Shown: positions 24,060-36,480 of the stretch, piece after piece
Layout: each line of letters starts with the position of its first letter
How positions within the stretch are numbered: the stretch's first letter is position 1
Notes under the pieces: generated by a model
What the model was told of the DNA's origin: nothing
Seen by the model: only the letters and a program-made list of their open reading frames with translations
Database searches by the model: none
NCBI GenBank assembly: GCA_016801845.1
Contig: CM028923.1
Coordinates: forward strand, 10,361,001-10,425,000
Source: Polydactylus sextarius
Taxonomy: Eukaryota; Chordata; Actinopteri; Polynemidae
Direction: 5' to 3'
Length of the DNA stretch: 64,000 nucleotides
Position numbers and translations under genes: made by a program

Positions 24060-24095
<36 letters not shown>
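24060..24095. repeat. (GA)n microsatellite abutting the penultimate-exon splice acceptor
   Basis: About 36 bases of GA dinucleotide, ending four bases before the acceptor AG (24056-24055). On the coding (minus) strand it reads (TC)n followed by ACCAG, so the microsatellite is the polypyrimidine tract. Confidence 0.97.
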
Positions 24096-24097
<2 letters not shown>

Positions 24098-27000
24098 CAG
24101 ATGTTGATTTACTCCAAAGTTTTAACAGTTCAAGCTTTTAAAGTGAATGACGTCTCTTGAAACAGCTACACTGTATTAAAACAGGAGGTGAAAAATAAAA
24201 GCACAAGAATATAAAACATCCAGACAGACAAGAGACAAAGAAAACACAGATGTCATCGTCTTTTTTCCCCGATTTTTTATAAAAGCACTTCGCTTCTCTA
24301 TCTCCCCCTTTTTTTTCTGTTTTTGTATCACTTGAAAACGAGTGGTGGAAAAAAAAACATGCACCAGGGGGATTTGAATACAAGTGACTTAAGAGCACAT
24401 GCTCCTTTAAAGGTGGGATGTGACATCTAAAGTGCCCCCACACCCCCACCCGTCACATGTTACTTCAGCTTAAAATTCATGAAAAAAAAAACAAAACAAA
24501 AACAAAAACAAAAACGCAGGGTCGCTCTTACGACTGTGTCTGCGTGCTCTACCCCAGACGTACATGAGTGGAGGGAGAACACATACAAACACACTCACCC
24601 CTCCCAGTAAAATCAGGAGTTCATGAATTATTCCAGTGTGCGTTCTGATGGGCCTACTTTGATAGCGTGCTGTATTCAAAAAGCACTAAAATTTTACTAC
24701 TCGGGCGTCATTTAGGCTTTAGGAAACAGACACAGAGCACATAAACGCTCTATGATTCTATGATAAACTCTGTTTCTTTTCGTCGAGTTGATAAAGAAGC
24801 TAAGTGTACACGCATGTTCCAGTTACAAAGACAGATTTGCATATTTATGTGCAATTTACGAGACTTAAAAATGACACAGAGGGTGTCGTGTTACTCATTC
24901 CTACTTTGTCCTGTTGCTGTAACCAAATCTAAATGTTCTTGCTCTTTAACCACCACACGCATTATTGTGTATAACAGTGAGACATAACTCTGCAGGAATC
25001 AACAGAAACAGCCTTTGCTGCTGTGATAACTGAACTTCGCCTCCAGGGTTAAGTTAAAAAGGACTAAATGGAGAACTAGTGGGATTGGCTGGTTTTAATA
25101 GTGAGATAATGTCATTAAAATATGAAATGACATAAAAAAAACAAAACATGTGTTTCTCATGTTTCTCACACGCTTCCCAGACTGACTCGGTGTGGGTCTG
25201 TCGTCTTTTTGTGTGTGTTTTTTTTTTTTTTTTTTTTTGCTTTATCTCCCACTTAGTTGAAACAATTTTCTGAATTTCCCAACTGAGAGTGTGTATGCTT
25301 GTTGTTTTGTTTTGCGTGTTTGTTTGTTTACTTGTGTGTGTGTGAAAGAGAGAGAGCGTTTAGAGAGAAGAAAAGAGAGGTGGAGGGAAAAAAAAAAGGA
25401 GAAAGGTGTTTGTGAACAACGAAGCGTATCGTGATGTGAGTTGTAAACTGGCAGGTGATTGGCTTGTTGGTCCAGCCTCACGGCTCCAATCCAAATAAGT
25501 GAGGCAAACCAACACACACACACACACACAAACAGATGAGTGAGTGTATGAGTGGCACATGGGTGCACAATGTTTATCAGCCCCTGAAGATTTGCACAGT
25601 TTTAATTTCCTTTCTTCTACGAGTCTATGTGAGTACAGTGTGTGTGAGAGATTATGTTTGAGCTCTTGACACTACACATAAACTTCTGTCCCTCTCAAAT
25701 CATCCATCTCTCTCCCTCACTCTCTCATGATCGGTCACCTCCTCCAGTCTCGTTCGACGAATATCGAAAAACAACGTCCATTAACGGGAAATCTCGATAC
25801 TTTATTTTCGATTCAAGACCGATCATCATCTCCATGGTGATCTCCATGATTATTTTGAGATGTGCCGACTCCTAACTGACACTGACGTTTATGATTCACT
25901 CTGCTGCTCAGAGAAAAAATTATAATAATTTTCTGTTTTCTGGTTTAAATGCAACTCACTGATTTGTACAGCAAATTATAGCATTGGTTCTTAATTACAA
26001 CATCATGGAAACACAACAAAGGGAACATCCCATATGTATTTCACGCTTAATGGCTTCTCATGTAAACATAACAGCAGCGCCGTTAACGGTTTAGATTGAA
26101 GGAGACGTTTGTCGAGTCACGTTAGTTAGGTTGCAGCGAGTGTGTGTCTGTGTGTGTTTTCAACTTAAACTTTGAACTCAAACATTAACTCCTCAAGAGG
26201 GAGAGGAGAGATGGAGAACATTTTCTCCTTTTTTAAACAATACAACAATAAACTTTTTCCTCCCTAAAAAATAAAAAAATATTAAAAAAAAAGAGAGTCC
26301 ATGTTGCAGCTTTAAACTTTAACGTCTCCTTTATCTCTTCGACACCTCCGCCCTCCCCTTCCGTCCGCTCCGCTGGCTGCTGTTTCAGCTCCACTCTTCA
26401 TTATGATTTGCAAAATAAAGTTTGTCACGGGGAGTCAAGGTGACTCTATCAAACTTATCGCTACCTCTTCTCCACCTCATCCACCCCCCCAACCCCACCC
26501 CTTCCCTCCATTGTTATTCTAGATCCTCCTCCTCCTTTCTTGTGTCAGGGCAGCCATATTGGCTGAGACAGGCGAGAGTCTGACTGACAAGCTGTGCTGA
26601 TCAAAGTAAGGTGGGGTTGGGTGTGGGGGTGGAGGGAAGGAGGGAAGGTTGATGGAGGGGGAGAAGTGGGAGAGGAGTTGATAGGGGAAAGGAGAGAGAC
26701 AGAGGAGGAGGTTGGAGGGTTAAAGGTGAACAAATGACGAAAAAGAAAAAGGAGGGAAAAGTGAGGAAGAGTAGAGCAAAGTCACGGCGTCTGTAAACTG
26801 CTGCGTTCGCCGTCTGACGAGTCTCATCCCTCCGAAAACAAACCGACCTGACGTGGAGACTAACAGACTCCAGACAAGGTGAGGCTGATGTAAGATGATA
26901 AACAAGCGGATTTAAACTGATGTAACAATTACACAGACAGAAGAAGAAGACGAAGATCAGCCCCTAAAACTTTAGCGACGTTTTTGAAGCTCCTCTCTCG

Positions 27001-28195
27001 CGTCACGCGCGTACACGAGCGCGACGCTACGAGCTACAAGCTGAGCAAATGTTCCCACGTGCGGTGCATCCGGGACGAATTTAATCATCGCACGGCACGG
27101 GACAGCATATTTTGAATTGTAAATTACGTCGTAAGATCTCGCGGAGAACAAGAAGAGACAGATGACAAAGAATCAGGTCATGATGCAGTCCACACAGGAG
27201 GTTTAAGCAAAGGTAAAAATACCCAAAGTTTCTCCGGGACAAGGCTCCTCATACATTTAAAATCAACACCAGCACAGTTTTTTTTTTTCTTTTTTTGGTC
27301 TCCCCCCTCCTTCTCCCAAGTGTGCCTCTGTTTCTCCAATGTGGACTCTTGCTTTAGGCTACATTTTAAATTACCAAGCACTGAGGTTAAAAATAATAAA
27401 ATCAGAATTCCCACCCCACTGTGGATTTTTAGACGCTTTCAGATCCCTCCTGTTTCTTGTTCGGGTTTTAAGCCTCTGTGTTTATGCGTATGTTGAATTC
27501 CTAATTTGGTGGCGCAGAATAGAAGAAGTGTCCTCTTGTGGACCGAATACTTCTGGCGGAGCATTTTTTTTTCCTTTTACAATTTCCATTTCATCCACTG
27601 AGAAAATTCTCACCGTTTCCGAGTCCGGCACGACCTTGTTCGCATCCAGCGCCGCCGATGCTAATTTCAAACCCGCCTCGCTTTGACCCTTAAGACTGTG
27701 CTCAATTCTTCTTACGCCTATTTACTGCTTCGCAAACCCTGAACGCTGGATTCTGATTCTATAAAGCCGAAGTCACAGGTGTCTGTTGAAAGTTAATGCG
27801 TATTTACGCGGAGGGGGCCAACGTACCGAGGTGAGAAAATTTAATCATATAACATAAATGCGAAGCGTAAGTAAATTAACACGGAGATGTGAGCGTCAGA
27901 GAGAAAAAGAAAGAAGAAGAAAAATATTTATATTAATAGGCTTATGGAAGTCTGAGTGTGAAAGGGCGAGAAAGAGGAGAATTTTATGTGCATTACTGAA
28001 GAGTGTGAGTGTGTCCGTGGTAGTAACTGTTACTATAGAGGCAGCAGAAAGAGCGAAGAGGCCGCGTCCCTCTGGGACGGTCACACAATCTCCACCCGTT
28101 CTACAGCTGCCATGTACGTGTTTTATTGATATTCATGCAAGAATGAATGTAACTCTCATGTCGACTGATAATTGACTTTGGCACAACTTTGTGAG

Positions 28196-28228
<33 letters not shown>

Positions 28229-30792
28229 GAAAATAAAAAAGCGTTGCACTTTCCTTTTAGCTTTAACTTCAGAGATGTAGTGGTTGTAGTTGAGCACAAA
28301 TACGTTTGGACTTTTATCTTTTAATCTAATTCTATTCCCTTCGTTGCATTAATGCCTTTATATCTAATTTATTGGAGTCAGCCGGTTGATAATACTTCTT
28401 ATTATATAAGGTGTAAAAACTGGACCCAAAGGCAAAATGTAGCTTAATAAAATGGAAAATGATACAAAGACTTGTCAGATAAATGGACGTTAAAAATCAA
28501 AAAGTAAAAGGAAATGTCTCCTGTTATAGATACATTTTTATTTATAACATGATTAGACTGTTCATGCTAACTAATTAATGTGTACGCAACATTTTGTCAT
28601 TTTACTGAGGCAGCGAGTCTAAATGTAGCTACTTTTTAATATAGTTTCTATTGTTTTTATCAACACGTTTGAATACATGAAGGAAACATAACAGACAGGT
28701 TCATATGTTGCAGTGTGAGACACCAGGTATTATTCAAAGTACAAAAATAAAGTGGAGAAAGGTCCCAGGAAATTCCATAGTTGCTTTGATTCAGATGGGT
28801 TGACAACACATTGATAAAGTTGAGGTGTGGCTACGTCATGTGTTGTACTGTTGAGTAGTTTAGTCAAGTGGTTACCAGGCAAGAAGTCTGAATGAAAGAG
28901 ATTGTCTGATCTCAAATAGGACACAAAATATGTGTTACATACCTCTTTAAGCCTCTTTCAGAGGAAGACCTCTCTGGTTTAATCAACAGAGTATGGATTT
29001 AAATAAGCTTATTATATGTTTTGTTTCCGATGTCAATCAGAAAAACGACGAGCTGCCAGAGAGATGAAGGTCAAATGAAGCACTACAGCATCAATCAACT
29101 GTGATTTTCGCTACTGATTAACAAGCTGATCATGTTTGTCGTTTACTTGATTCTAATTTGGCCGAATTTCTCATTATATCCGTGCAAAGGAAAAAAAAAA
29201 CTGCAGCAACAAACAAAAAAGAACATTCTGATTAGAATATCTCAAATTAAATTAAAGAAGCACAGCAAAACAGTTCATCAGCCACTAAAATTCAGTTGTT
29301 TGACTGTTTCAGACTGTTAAACACTAAACAATACAATATTATACCATGAAATACATGTTATAAAAACACAATAACATAGATGGAACTAGAGTACATGTAC
29401 TTAATATTTTCTATCAATGATGAAGGTGAGTAACTAACAACTGCTCTCAAGAGTTTCAGCTGTGATCGTTTACAAACTGGATTTCCACCTGGACTTGATA
29501 CATATGATGACGGTCTCCAGTGACGAAAAGGGAATTTCAACCACCCACATGGAAAAGGATCCATGTTTTAGAACCTAGAAATGTCTTGGTATCTCTTTAA
29601 CTGCCATGTTAATGCTACCACACTGAGCTACTTGCTAATTTCATGCTCCACGCAACAGGGATAATTTGGTCCCTGTCTGTCCTCCTGCCTGTGTGTCTGT
29701 CTGTCTGCAGGGTAGAAGGCGTGTGTGTGTGTGTGTGTGTCGCTGTGACTATTCCTTCATTCTGTCTGTATTTCTCCCATCGCCTCTTTTCTTTGAAAGA
29801 GTAACAAATGGAGGGAAAAGTGCATGCAAGAAGAAGAAAGTAAAAGACTAAGGGCAAAATAGATGAAACACACACAAACACACACACACACAAAAAAAAA
29901 AACAACAACCATAAAGACAAATATCAAGAGGAGACTGTAGGTGTAGAAAGACAGAGATGGAGAGAAAGACAGAGCACGGAGCTTTTCTTGTGCTGGATCA
30001 GGCCACTGAACAGATGGTCACACCGCAGAGAGAAGACCACAGCGGAGACATTACAACACTCAGGTTAAAATCTCCCCTGAAACACACACACACATATACG
30101 CTCTCACTTGGAGACTCAGTGGCAAAGGGCAAGGTCTTTCTGTTCATTATCAACGTTTGTGCAAGACCCAAACTCTCGCTGTGCATTAGGAACATTTGTC
30201 AAAAACACGGCACATTACACGAGCTCGAAAATCCCAGTTGTTTGAACATTAGTAAATAATTCACGTGTAGTTCGCGGCCGTGTTTGAGAAAAAAAAAAAG
30301 AGGCCGGCTGACGCAACAAACACTGACGCATCCTTGTCTCGGAAAATAAAAAAAGGAAGGTCAGGGAAAAGCGCATCAAAAGCTCAGACAACAAGACACA
30401 GACGACTAAAACAATGAACACTTACGAAACTTTTATGGGCTATTATTTGAAAAAAAAAAAAAAAAAAAAGCATGCAAACCAAGGAGAATCGATGAATCCT
30501 TGAGCGGAAACCAAACTCCCATAATTCAAGACAACTGTCCCCCTGAGCTGAACATTAGAAAAACACTCATGTACTCACAAGGATGATGGTGAACAGAGAA
30601 AGACGTAAATAGAGAAAGAGAAAGAGGAAAAAAAAAAAAAAAAGCACGGCAGGAGAGAACAGACCAGAGCAGCTTTCTGTTTCGCTGTCAGCGCCGCTGA
30701 AAGTTTCATAAAGTGGAAATGGCCTAATTCCCCCCGACACGGGCGGGACTGGAGGTGAGGGACTGCGACAGAAGCTGCCAAAAGAGGTGTAG

Positions 30793-30812
30793 GTGTGTGT
30801 GTCTGTGTGTGT

Positions 30813-30844
<32 letters not shown>
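30793..30844. repeat. (GT)n microsatellite, imperfect
   Basis: GT dinucleotides over about 52 bp with single-base interruptions (TGTCTGTG and TGTATGTG), flanked by unique sequence. Confidence 0.95.
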
Positions 30845-31129
30845 CGTGCAGGAAGCGTGCGTTTGTGTGGAGGCTGCGATCCAAACGACATTGTAACACA
30901 TCAAATATTTAGAGGGTGGATTACAAGAACAGTGTGTGGTTGTCGGGCCGCTGTCGTCGAGTCAGAACATCGACATGGACGCTGCGTCGAGTGACATGCT
31001 AATTTTACTTGGTTGCTAACTTCCACAAGGAGGCGTCTGAATCCGATTCTATATGATGCCCCCTCCTAAAAAAAGAAACAAAAAAAAACAAAAACAACAA
31101 CGCAATTCTGCTTGAATTGCTTTTGAACT

Positions 31130-32050
31130 TTCAGGCTCCTCTGGCTGAGTCACGCCAACCCTACGAAGGAACTTTGTGGAGCTTCTGAACTTTGGGGTTT
31201 GAGTCTGAGTTTGAAATTAAAAATAAACAAATAAATAAATGTGGGTACACAAAGGTTGGAACAAGTCCTCTGTGACCTGCTCTTCATTTCTGCTTGGGGC
31301 TAGAAGCTGCCAACTAGCATCTTCCTTAAAAAAAAAAAAAAAAAAAAAAAGGGGTACTGATATTAATATACTGTCAGATATTTACAATAACGTCTGGATT
31401 AGGTGCCAATCTGGACAAAAATGAGCGAAATTCCAGTTAAACTGAAGCTGCTCTGATGGTGTTTTAACTCATCAGGCTCCTCATACTGTTTCTCAGACTC
31501 AGTCACGTTGACCTTGCTAAAGAAATTTCTGGACTTTGGGATCTGCTGCAGGTTTTAAAATGTTTTTTTTTTTTTTTTTAATGTGGGGGTGTAAAGGTGG
31601 AAACAAGTCCTCTGTGACCAGGCTCCCCCATCTCTGCTTCGGTCTAGAAGCCTGAGAACTAACGTTTTCCTTGAATCACTAAACTGAGCTTTTGCTGCGC
31701 TCAAATTGCTCTGTGGGTAATAAAGGTGCCCACTTTTTCTTTTCTTTTTTTTTTTTTTTATTTGATATTGATCCCGACTGATGATCAATCACAAAGCTAA
31801 AACTTTAAAACCAAAAGACTTCCAGTTTTCAAACCTTATCCATAATGTAACTGCTGAAGCAAAGACACCATCCTTGAAAAAAAGAGAGATTTAACATTTA
31901 AATTCCATTTATTTCTTTTTGTAAATAAAGGTGTCTGGTGTAACAGAGGTGTCATCTGTTTAAACATCATGCACCGTGTGACTTTTCTTCAAAATCACGA
32001 GGAGTATACAAGTTAAAGCGAAGCTGCCCGGTGGCGTTAACCCATCCATC
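31130..32050 (+). repeat. Tandem ~0.34-kb repeat, two clear units and a partial third
   Basis: AACAAGTCCTCTGTGACC occurs near 31259 and again near 31602. Each is preceded by AATGTGGG and followed by TCTGCTT..GTCTAGAAGC-like and TTTTCCTT/TCTTCCTT words. Upstream, GGCTCCTC..GAGTCACG..(C/G)AAC/ACC..GGACTTTGGG-like words also pair. A third unit is suggested by GTTAAAGCGAAGCTGCC near 32013, which resembles GTTAAACTGAAGCTGCT near 31436. Poly-A (31327-31350) and poly-T (31562-31579) runs lie inside the units. Confidence 0.7.
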
Positions 32051-32269
32051 AATGAAGCTGCTGTTCTGACTTCAAGGTGTAAATTATTTTCTGGAAATGA
32101 GACATGAATGGTGACTAAATGTCAGGACAAGGTATTATGCATTTTTCTTTGGGACAAGTAGTTTATGATGCTGCAAATCCATTTTGAAAGCAGGACTTCC
32201 TGTTCCCTTGATAGATTTCTCTTCGTGTTTGTCCTGGAGACTTTCCTGGAAACACTAGAGATCTCAATT

Positions 32270-32455
32270 GTTGGTACCACTTGTCCTTTATCTAAACCTG
32301 ACCCCAGCTTTAACCAAACTTTAAATCATGTCTGCACCTTCATTTTTTGTTTTTTACATTATGGGGACCTGCTTTTTGTCCCCATAAGGGAGACAGGTCC
32401 CCATAACAGAGTGTGTAGACAGGTTTAAGTCCCCATAATGTAGGAAAAACATGAA
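32270..32455. mobile_element. Small MITE-like repeat with 13-bp perfect inverted repeats
   Basis: ACATTATGGGGAC at 32356-32368 is the exact reverse complement of GTCCCCATAATGT at 32429-32441. Between them are further GTCCCCATAA words and GGGAGACAGGT, GTGTGTAGACAGGTTTAAG, which I recognise as a phrase repeated across teleost genomes. The upstream part (AAACCTGACCCCAGCTTTAAC) looks like a decayed copy of the accompanying CCTAACCCTAA-type segment. There is no transposase. Confidence 0.65.
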
Positions 32456-34837
32456 CACATCTATGTACACACACACACAAACTCTCTCTCTTTCTGCTTT
32501 ACTTCCTCCAGCCTTCTGTCGGCAGGATGATGATTACATTGGTCACTGAGCTTTTAACTGATGGCGCATGATGAAAAATTACTGCTTGTTACTATGGACA
32601 CCACGCGGGGGAATCGCACATAGCGGAGACTATTACACTGTTGGCTACGGAGCATTACTGGGTCAGCTATTATATCTTCATAACAACATGCTTGTGCTCA
32701 CACTCTGTTCAGTTACGTATTAAATACTTTATTAGGATAATCCACAGTATCGTAAAGGTCAGCCACTTTAGATCCAATGTAACTGTCTTCATGCATGTTC
32801 AGGTACATAAACTAAACATTTCCTCACTCTTGTGATTTCCCTCCTGTCTCTGACTTATACTGCGCCTGTAAGAACTTCCCCAAAATCATTCATTGCAACG
32901 ATTTAGCATCAGACCTTTAGTGGAATAAAACCCAGTGGTGATCAGTAATTATAATGGATGGTAGAGCAGCTGTCGGGTCAACTAAAGTGTTTCTTTTTTT
33001 TTAGTTTTGTTTTTTCCAAAGAGAACAAATTAATTGGTGTCCTTTTCCTTCCAATCCACTGATGCTAACATAAGTCATGTAAAATGAAGGAGGGCTGCAG
33101 TGCATCTGACCTAGCAGCTTAATGTCACTGAGAGTTTGAAAAGATTAAAGACACATAAATGTTTTTGGTGGCGAAAATGATCTAAATTATAAAAACATGA
33201 GACAGCTTCTTTAACTAGAATTTAATAATTCAGTTGAAGTTATAAAGTGTTGGTAAAGACTGACAATTAGAAATTTAAAAAGTTTTTCCAGCCTGGATGT
33301 TACCTTGCATTTACCTGTCAGTTTTGATCTAATGCTAATGCTGCATAAAGTTCAGTCAGAGTTCAAGAGTCAAATTCTGTTTATTTATTCAAACTGAGTC
33401 TTGCTGAATGCAGTGGATGAGGCACTTAAACTACAAAGCTGCGGCGTCTTTATTTATCTGTTTTAATTTTCATAAAACTGTTCTCGTCTTTACTTTTGTT
33501 TCGGTTTTTCATTTCCTCTCTCCGCTTTGTACCAACTCATCTTTTGTCCCCCGTCCTCCGCCGCCTGGTTTCCCGAGAAGCTGCAGCCACAACGGTCACG
33601 TTACCACATTTCTCTCCACGTTTTCCTGGGTCACGTTTGTGTGAATCAAGGAGGAGGAGGGGGTATTTTAGCAGCTTCAGTCAGCATTTCTTGTATTTAT
33701 TTGAAGGAGTTAGTTTGTTGAATCACCGCGCCGCGGGATTCTGATGCTTTTTGTTTTCCGCCATTTTTCATCTTTTTCAGTGAAGGAAAAAAAAGGCATC
33801 AGTCAGACGTTTAAAGCCAAGAACAATGGAGGACGGCTGCGGATGCTGTTAAAAGTGCCGCCGACTTGACGTTCATTTAGGAAAAAAAGAATCCCCGGGA
33901 TTTAACTCAAATCACACTTTGATGCGATTGCCTGTCTTACATCCTCAACCTCAGCGTCAACTGGAAAATCCATTAGCCTGAAGCCCCCAGACTACCCACG
34001 TGTGCCCCACGCACGCTCCCGCCGCCAAATCGATAGCACGCGTTAGGTGTTATTGACGATGCCGACGGAGGTTAACAATCCTCCATAACTGTAAGCTGCG
34101 TGTAAATGCACGACCAACAGGTTCAGATGTGTTTGAATGGGATTAATCCGGCTCTCACTCTTCACTGTACACATCTAGGTCAACACAGTAATAGGCTTTA
34201 CTTTGACACTCACACACAAAGAATATCATCAGACAATTAAATATATATACAGTATATATACACTATATAAAACAGCTAAAACCTTTGTTTCGTGTGTGAA
34301 AGAAGTAAACAGACATCTTTGTTTCATTTGTGAAGTTTCTAATCCTTCAAATCCCTCACCGGCAATCAAATCTGCTTTTTTCCATTCATGTTTTCTCTTA
34401 ATATTCCCGCTCCCCCTGTACAGCTGCTATATATTAACGGGAATATCTCACTCCATATGTCTTGTGATAAAACATAACAAATTAACTCGGCGCCGCTGTT
34501 AAAACTAACAACTTAAGTGTAAATTTGCCAGCAGAGGTTTTTTTTTTTTTTTTTTTTTGAGATCGGGTGCATTAAAGCTGCAAACTCTGTGTAATTAAGG
34601 GTATTATAAAGATGATGTTGAATACCTATCTTAAAAAAAAAAAAAATGTCATTACGTTACATCATATCACTGAGCTGGCCGGGATATAATGGTAGGAATT
34701 ACAAAAAGCGCCATTTCCGAGAGGAGTCATTAACGGAGTATATCCCCATTTCTGAAATCTCACACAGAGCCGGATAGAAATGGACAGATTACAAAAAGCA
34801 CAATAACAGTAGCTTTGCTGTGTGTGTGTGATTGTAC

Positions 34838-34965
34838 CTGGTAGGTGTCCCATAGTCTGATTGTGCAGCGTAGTGGCAGCTCCCTCATCAGGAGGTTGTT
34901 CATCCAGCGGAAGGCAAACTGCAGGTACTCAACCTCGTACTGCTGCATGTGGCGGTGAACAGACT
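34838..34965 (-). CDS. tbc1d22a: TBC1D22 coding exon, third from last ('FAFRWMNNLLMRELPL')
   Basis: The exon is 128 nt: two bases completing the Glu codon, then 42 codons ending in CAG. The acceptor is ...TTTTTGGCAG|AGTCT and the donor CAG|GTACAA, a weaker than usual 5' splice site. It encodes SVHRHMQQYEVEYLQ, then FAFRWMNNLLMRELPL, then RCTIRLWDTYQ. The FRWxNxLLxRELPL and RLWDTY strings are the C-terminal signature of TBC Rab-GAP domains, so this exon carries the most diagnostic part of the visible protein. The YEVEYLQ stretch is closer to my recollection of human TBC1D22B than of human TBC1D22A, whose sequence here may be derived. Confidence 0.96.
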
Positions 34966-35929
34966 CTGCCAAAAATAATAATAATCATCATTAACAAAAA
35001 AAACAACAACAGTAACACATATACATACAGATGAACAGTTTTATAAGATGGCAAAAAAAGTCTTTTTAAGCTCTGACTGTGACAATGGTGACAGTAACAA
35101 GTATGTAGAAGGACATTTTCCTTCATTATGCTCCGTGTTAATGACTGCTGCACTCAAGAGTCACACACACACATACACATACACACAGAGATGTAATTAC
35201 AGAGCTATCAGTCTGCCTGGGAAAAAGCTACACACCGAAGTGGGATGAGAGAAAGTGAACGAGTTCATTGTTAAATAAAGCACAAGGCAATTGTGTGTCA
35301 GTGCAGTGAGGGATGATGGGTATAAACAGCAGGTCAATAGCATCCAGAGGTAAAGGCATGTACATGCTATATATATACACAAAACACACACATGTGTGAC
35401 AAATATTCAATCAACCACCTCTGCAGTATTATTACTGTGTCCCAATGTATCCTTACTGTAATGTTGTGTTTGGTTTATTTAGGCTTCCACCAATCAAAGC
35501 CACGTCCACTCAGGCTTATAAACGCTTCACATTCAAACATAAATTGCTGATTTATTAGACAGACTTTCGGTTAGCAGTCATCGTATGACATTAAAGACTT
35601 TGTCTGAGAGGAAAAAAATACTAGTTCCCGTCCTTCAAAGATGCCCTCATCCATCTCGATCCGTTATGTCTTTCTCAGCTTATCAGTGACTCTCAGACCC
35701 AAAGTATAAATCTCTTAATAACAAGTTGCACTTTATTTACAGGAGAAAATGCTGCTTTTGTTTGGGACTATTTTTCACAAGAAATGAATACACATTTGGT
35801 ACAAAAGCAGGTATTCCCAGCATCAGGTAAGGTCAACTCTAAACAAAAACTTCTACTCGTGTCAACTGGCTCATTCATGCGTTTTCAATAGTGTTATCAA
35901 CGACTGAAAGAGTTTTTTTTTCCCACCAG

Positions 35930-36480
35930 AAGTTTAAGAAAGGTACAAATTCCTCCAGTGCAAATTCCTCAAGTTACCTTTCAAAAGAAGAGGCAAAGCC
36001 CCAAGAAGACCAAAAAGAAATTGTCCACAAGTTTGTTTTTTTTTTTGTTTCCACCAAAAGAAATTCTGGGCGCTTTATTCCCTAAACCCAAACAATCGAG
36101 GAATTCTCCCAAAGGTACAAATTCTCCGAGCACATTTGAGTTGTGTTTCCACAAACCATAATCTGACCTTTCAAACCATGATCGTGAAATGTCCTTGTCC
36201 AAAATGGACAACAAAACTGGAATACTTCCATCGAATCTTGTGGATCATTTTTTACAATGTGGTGATCGACCTGGAACTATTAAAAACACTGATTGCAACT
36301 ACGTGGACAACCCTTCAGACTTCCAAGAACTCCAGAAGATACTATCCCTTTGAGCAGGGACATTTTTCAGTGGGGTTAAAACTGATTCTTGACTCTAGTT
36401 CGTAGAAAAGTTAAAAACCCAAGTAAAGGAGCCGAGTTCATCAAAAGGTTTCTGTTCCTCAGGAGGGAAAGTTCCTGCTA
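35930..36480 (+). repeat. Degenerate dispersed repeat cluster
   Basis: GGTACAAATTC occurs near 35942 and again near 36115, each followed within 60 bp by ACCTTTCAAA. A TTTCCACCAAAAGAAATTCTGG phrase and a terminal GGGAAAGTTCCTGC phrase resemble pieces of a common teleost MITE. The internal order is not clear and no terminal repeats were confirmed. Confidence 0.4.

Larger units (their letters stand above)
24055..34837 (-). other. TBC1D22 intron (10.8 kb) between the third-from-last and penultimate exons
   Basis: The donor is GTACAA at 34837 and the acceptor ...ACCAG at 24055. No nested gene is recognised. It holds the (GA)n acceptor microsatellite (24060-24095), a poly-T of about 19 nt (25219-25237), a pyrimidine/purine-rich zone (26460-26760), a CpG-rich unique stretch (26990-27110), a 29-nt poly-A (28198-28226), GT repeats (29722-29740 and 30793-30844), the tandem 0.34-kb repeat (31130-32050) and a small MITE-like element (32270-32455). 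The stretches 24500-26400, 27700-29600 and 32500-34500 look like ordinary unique AT-rich intron. Confidence 0.8.
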
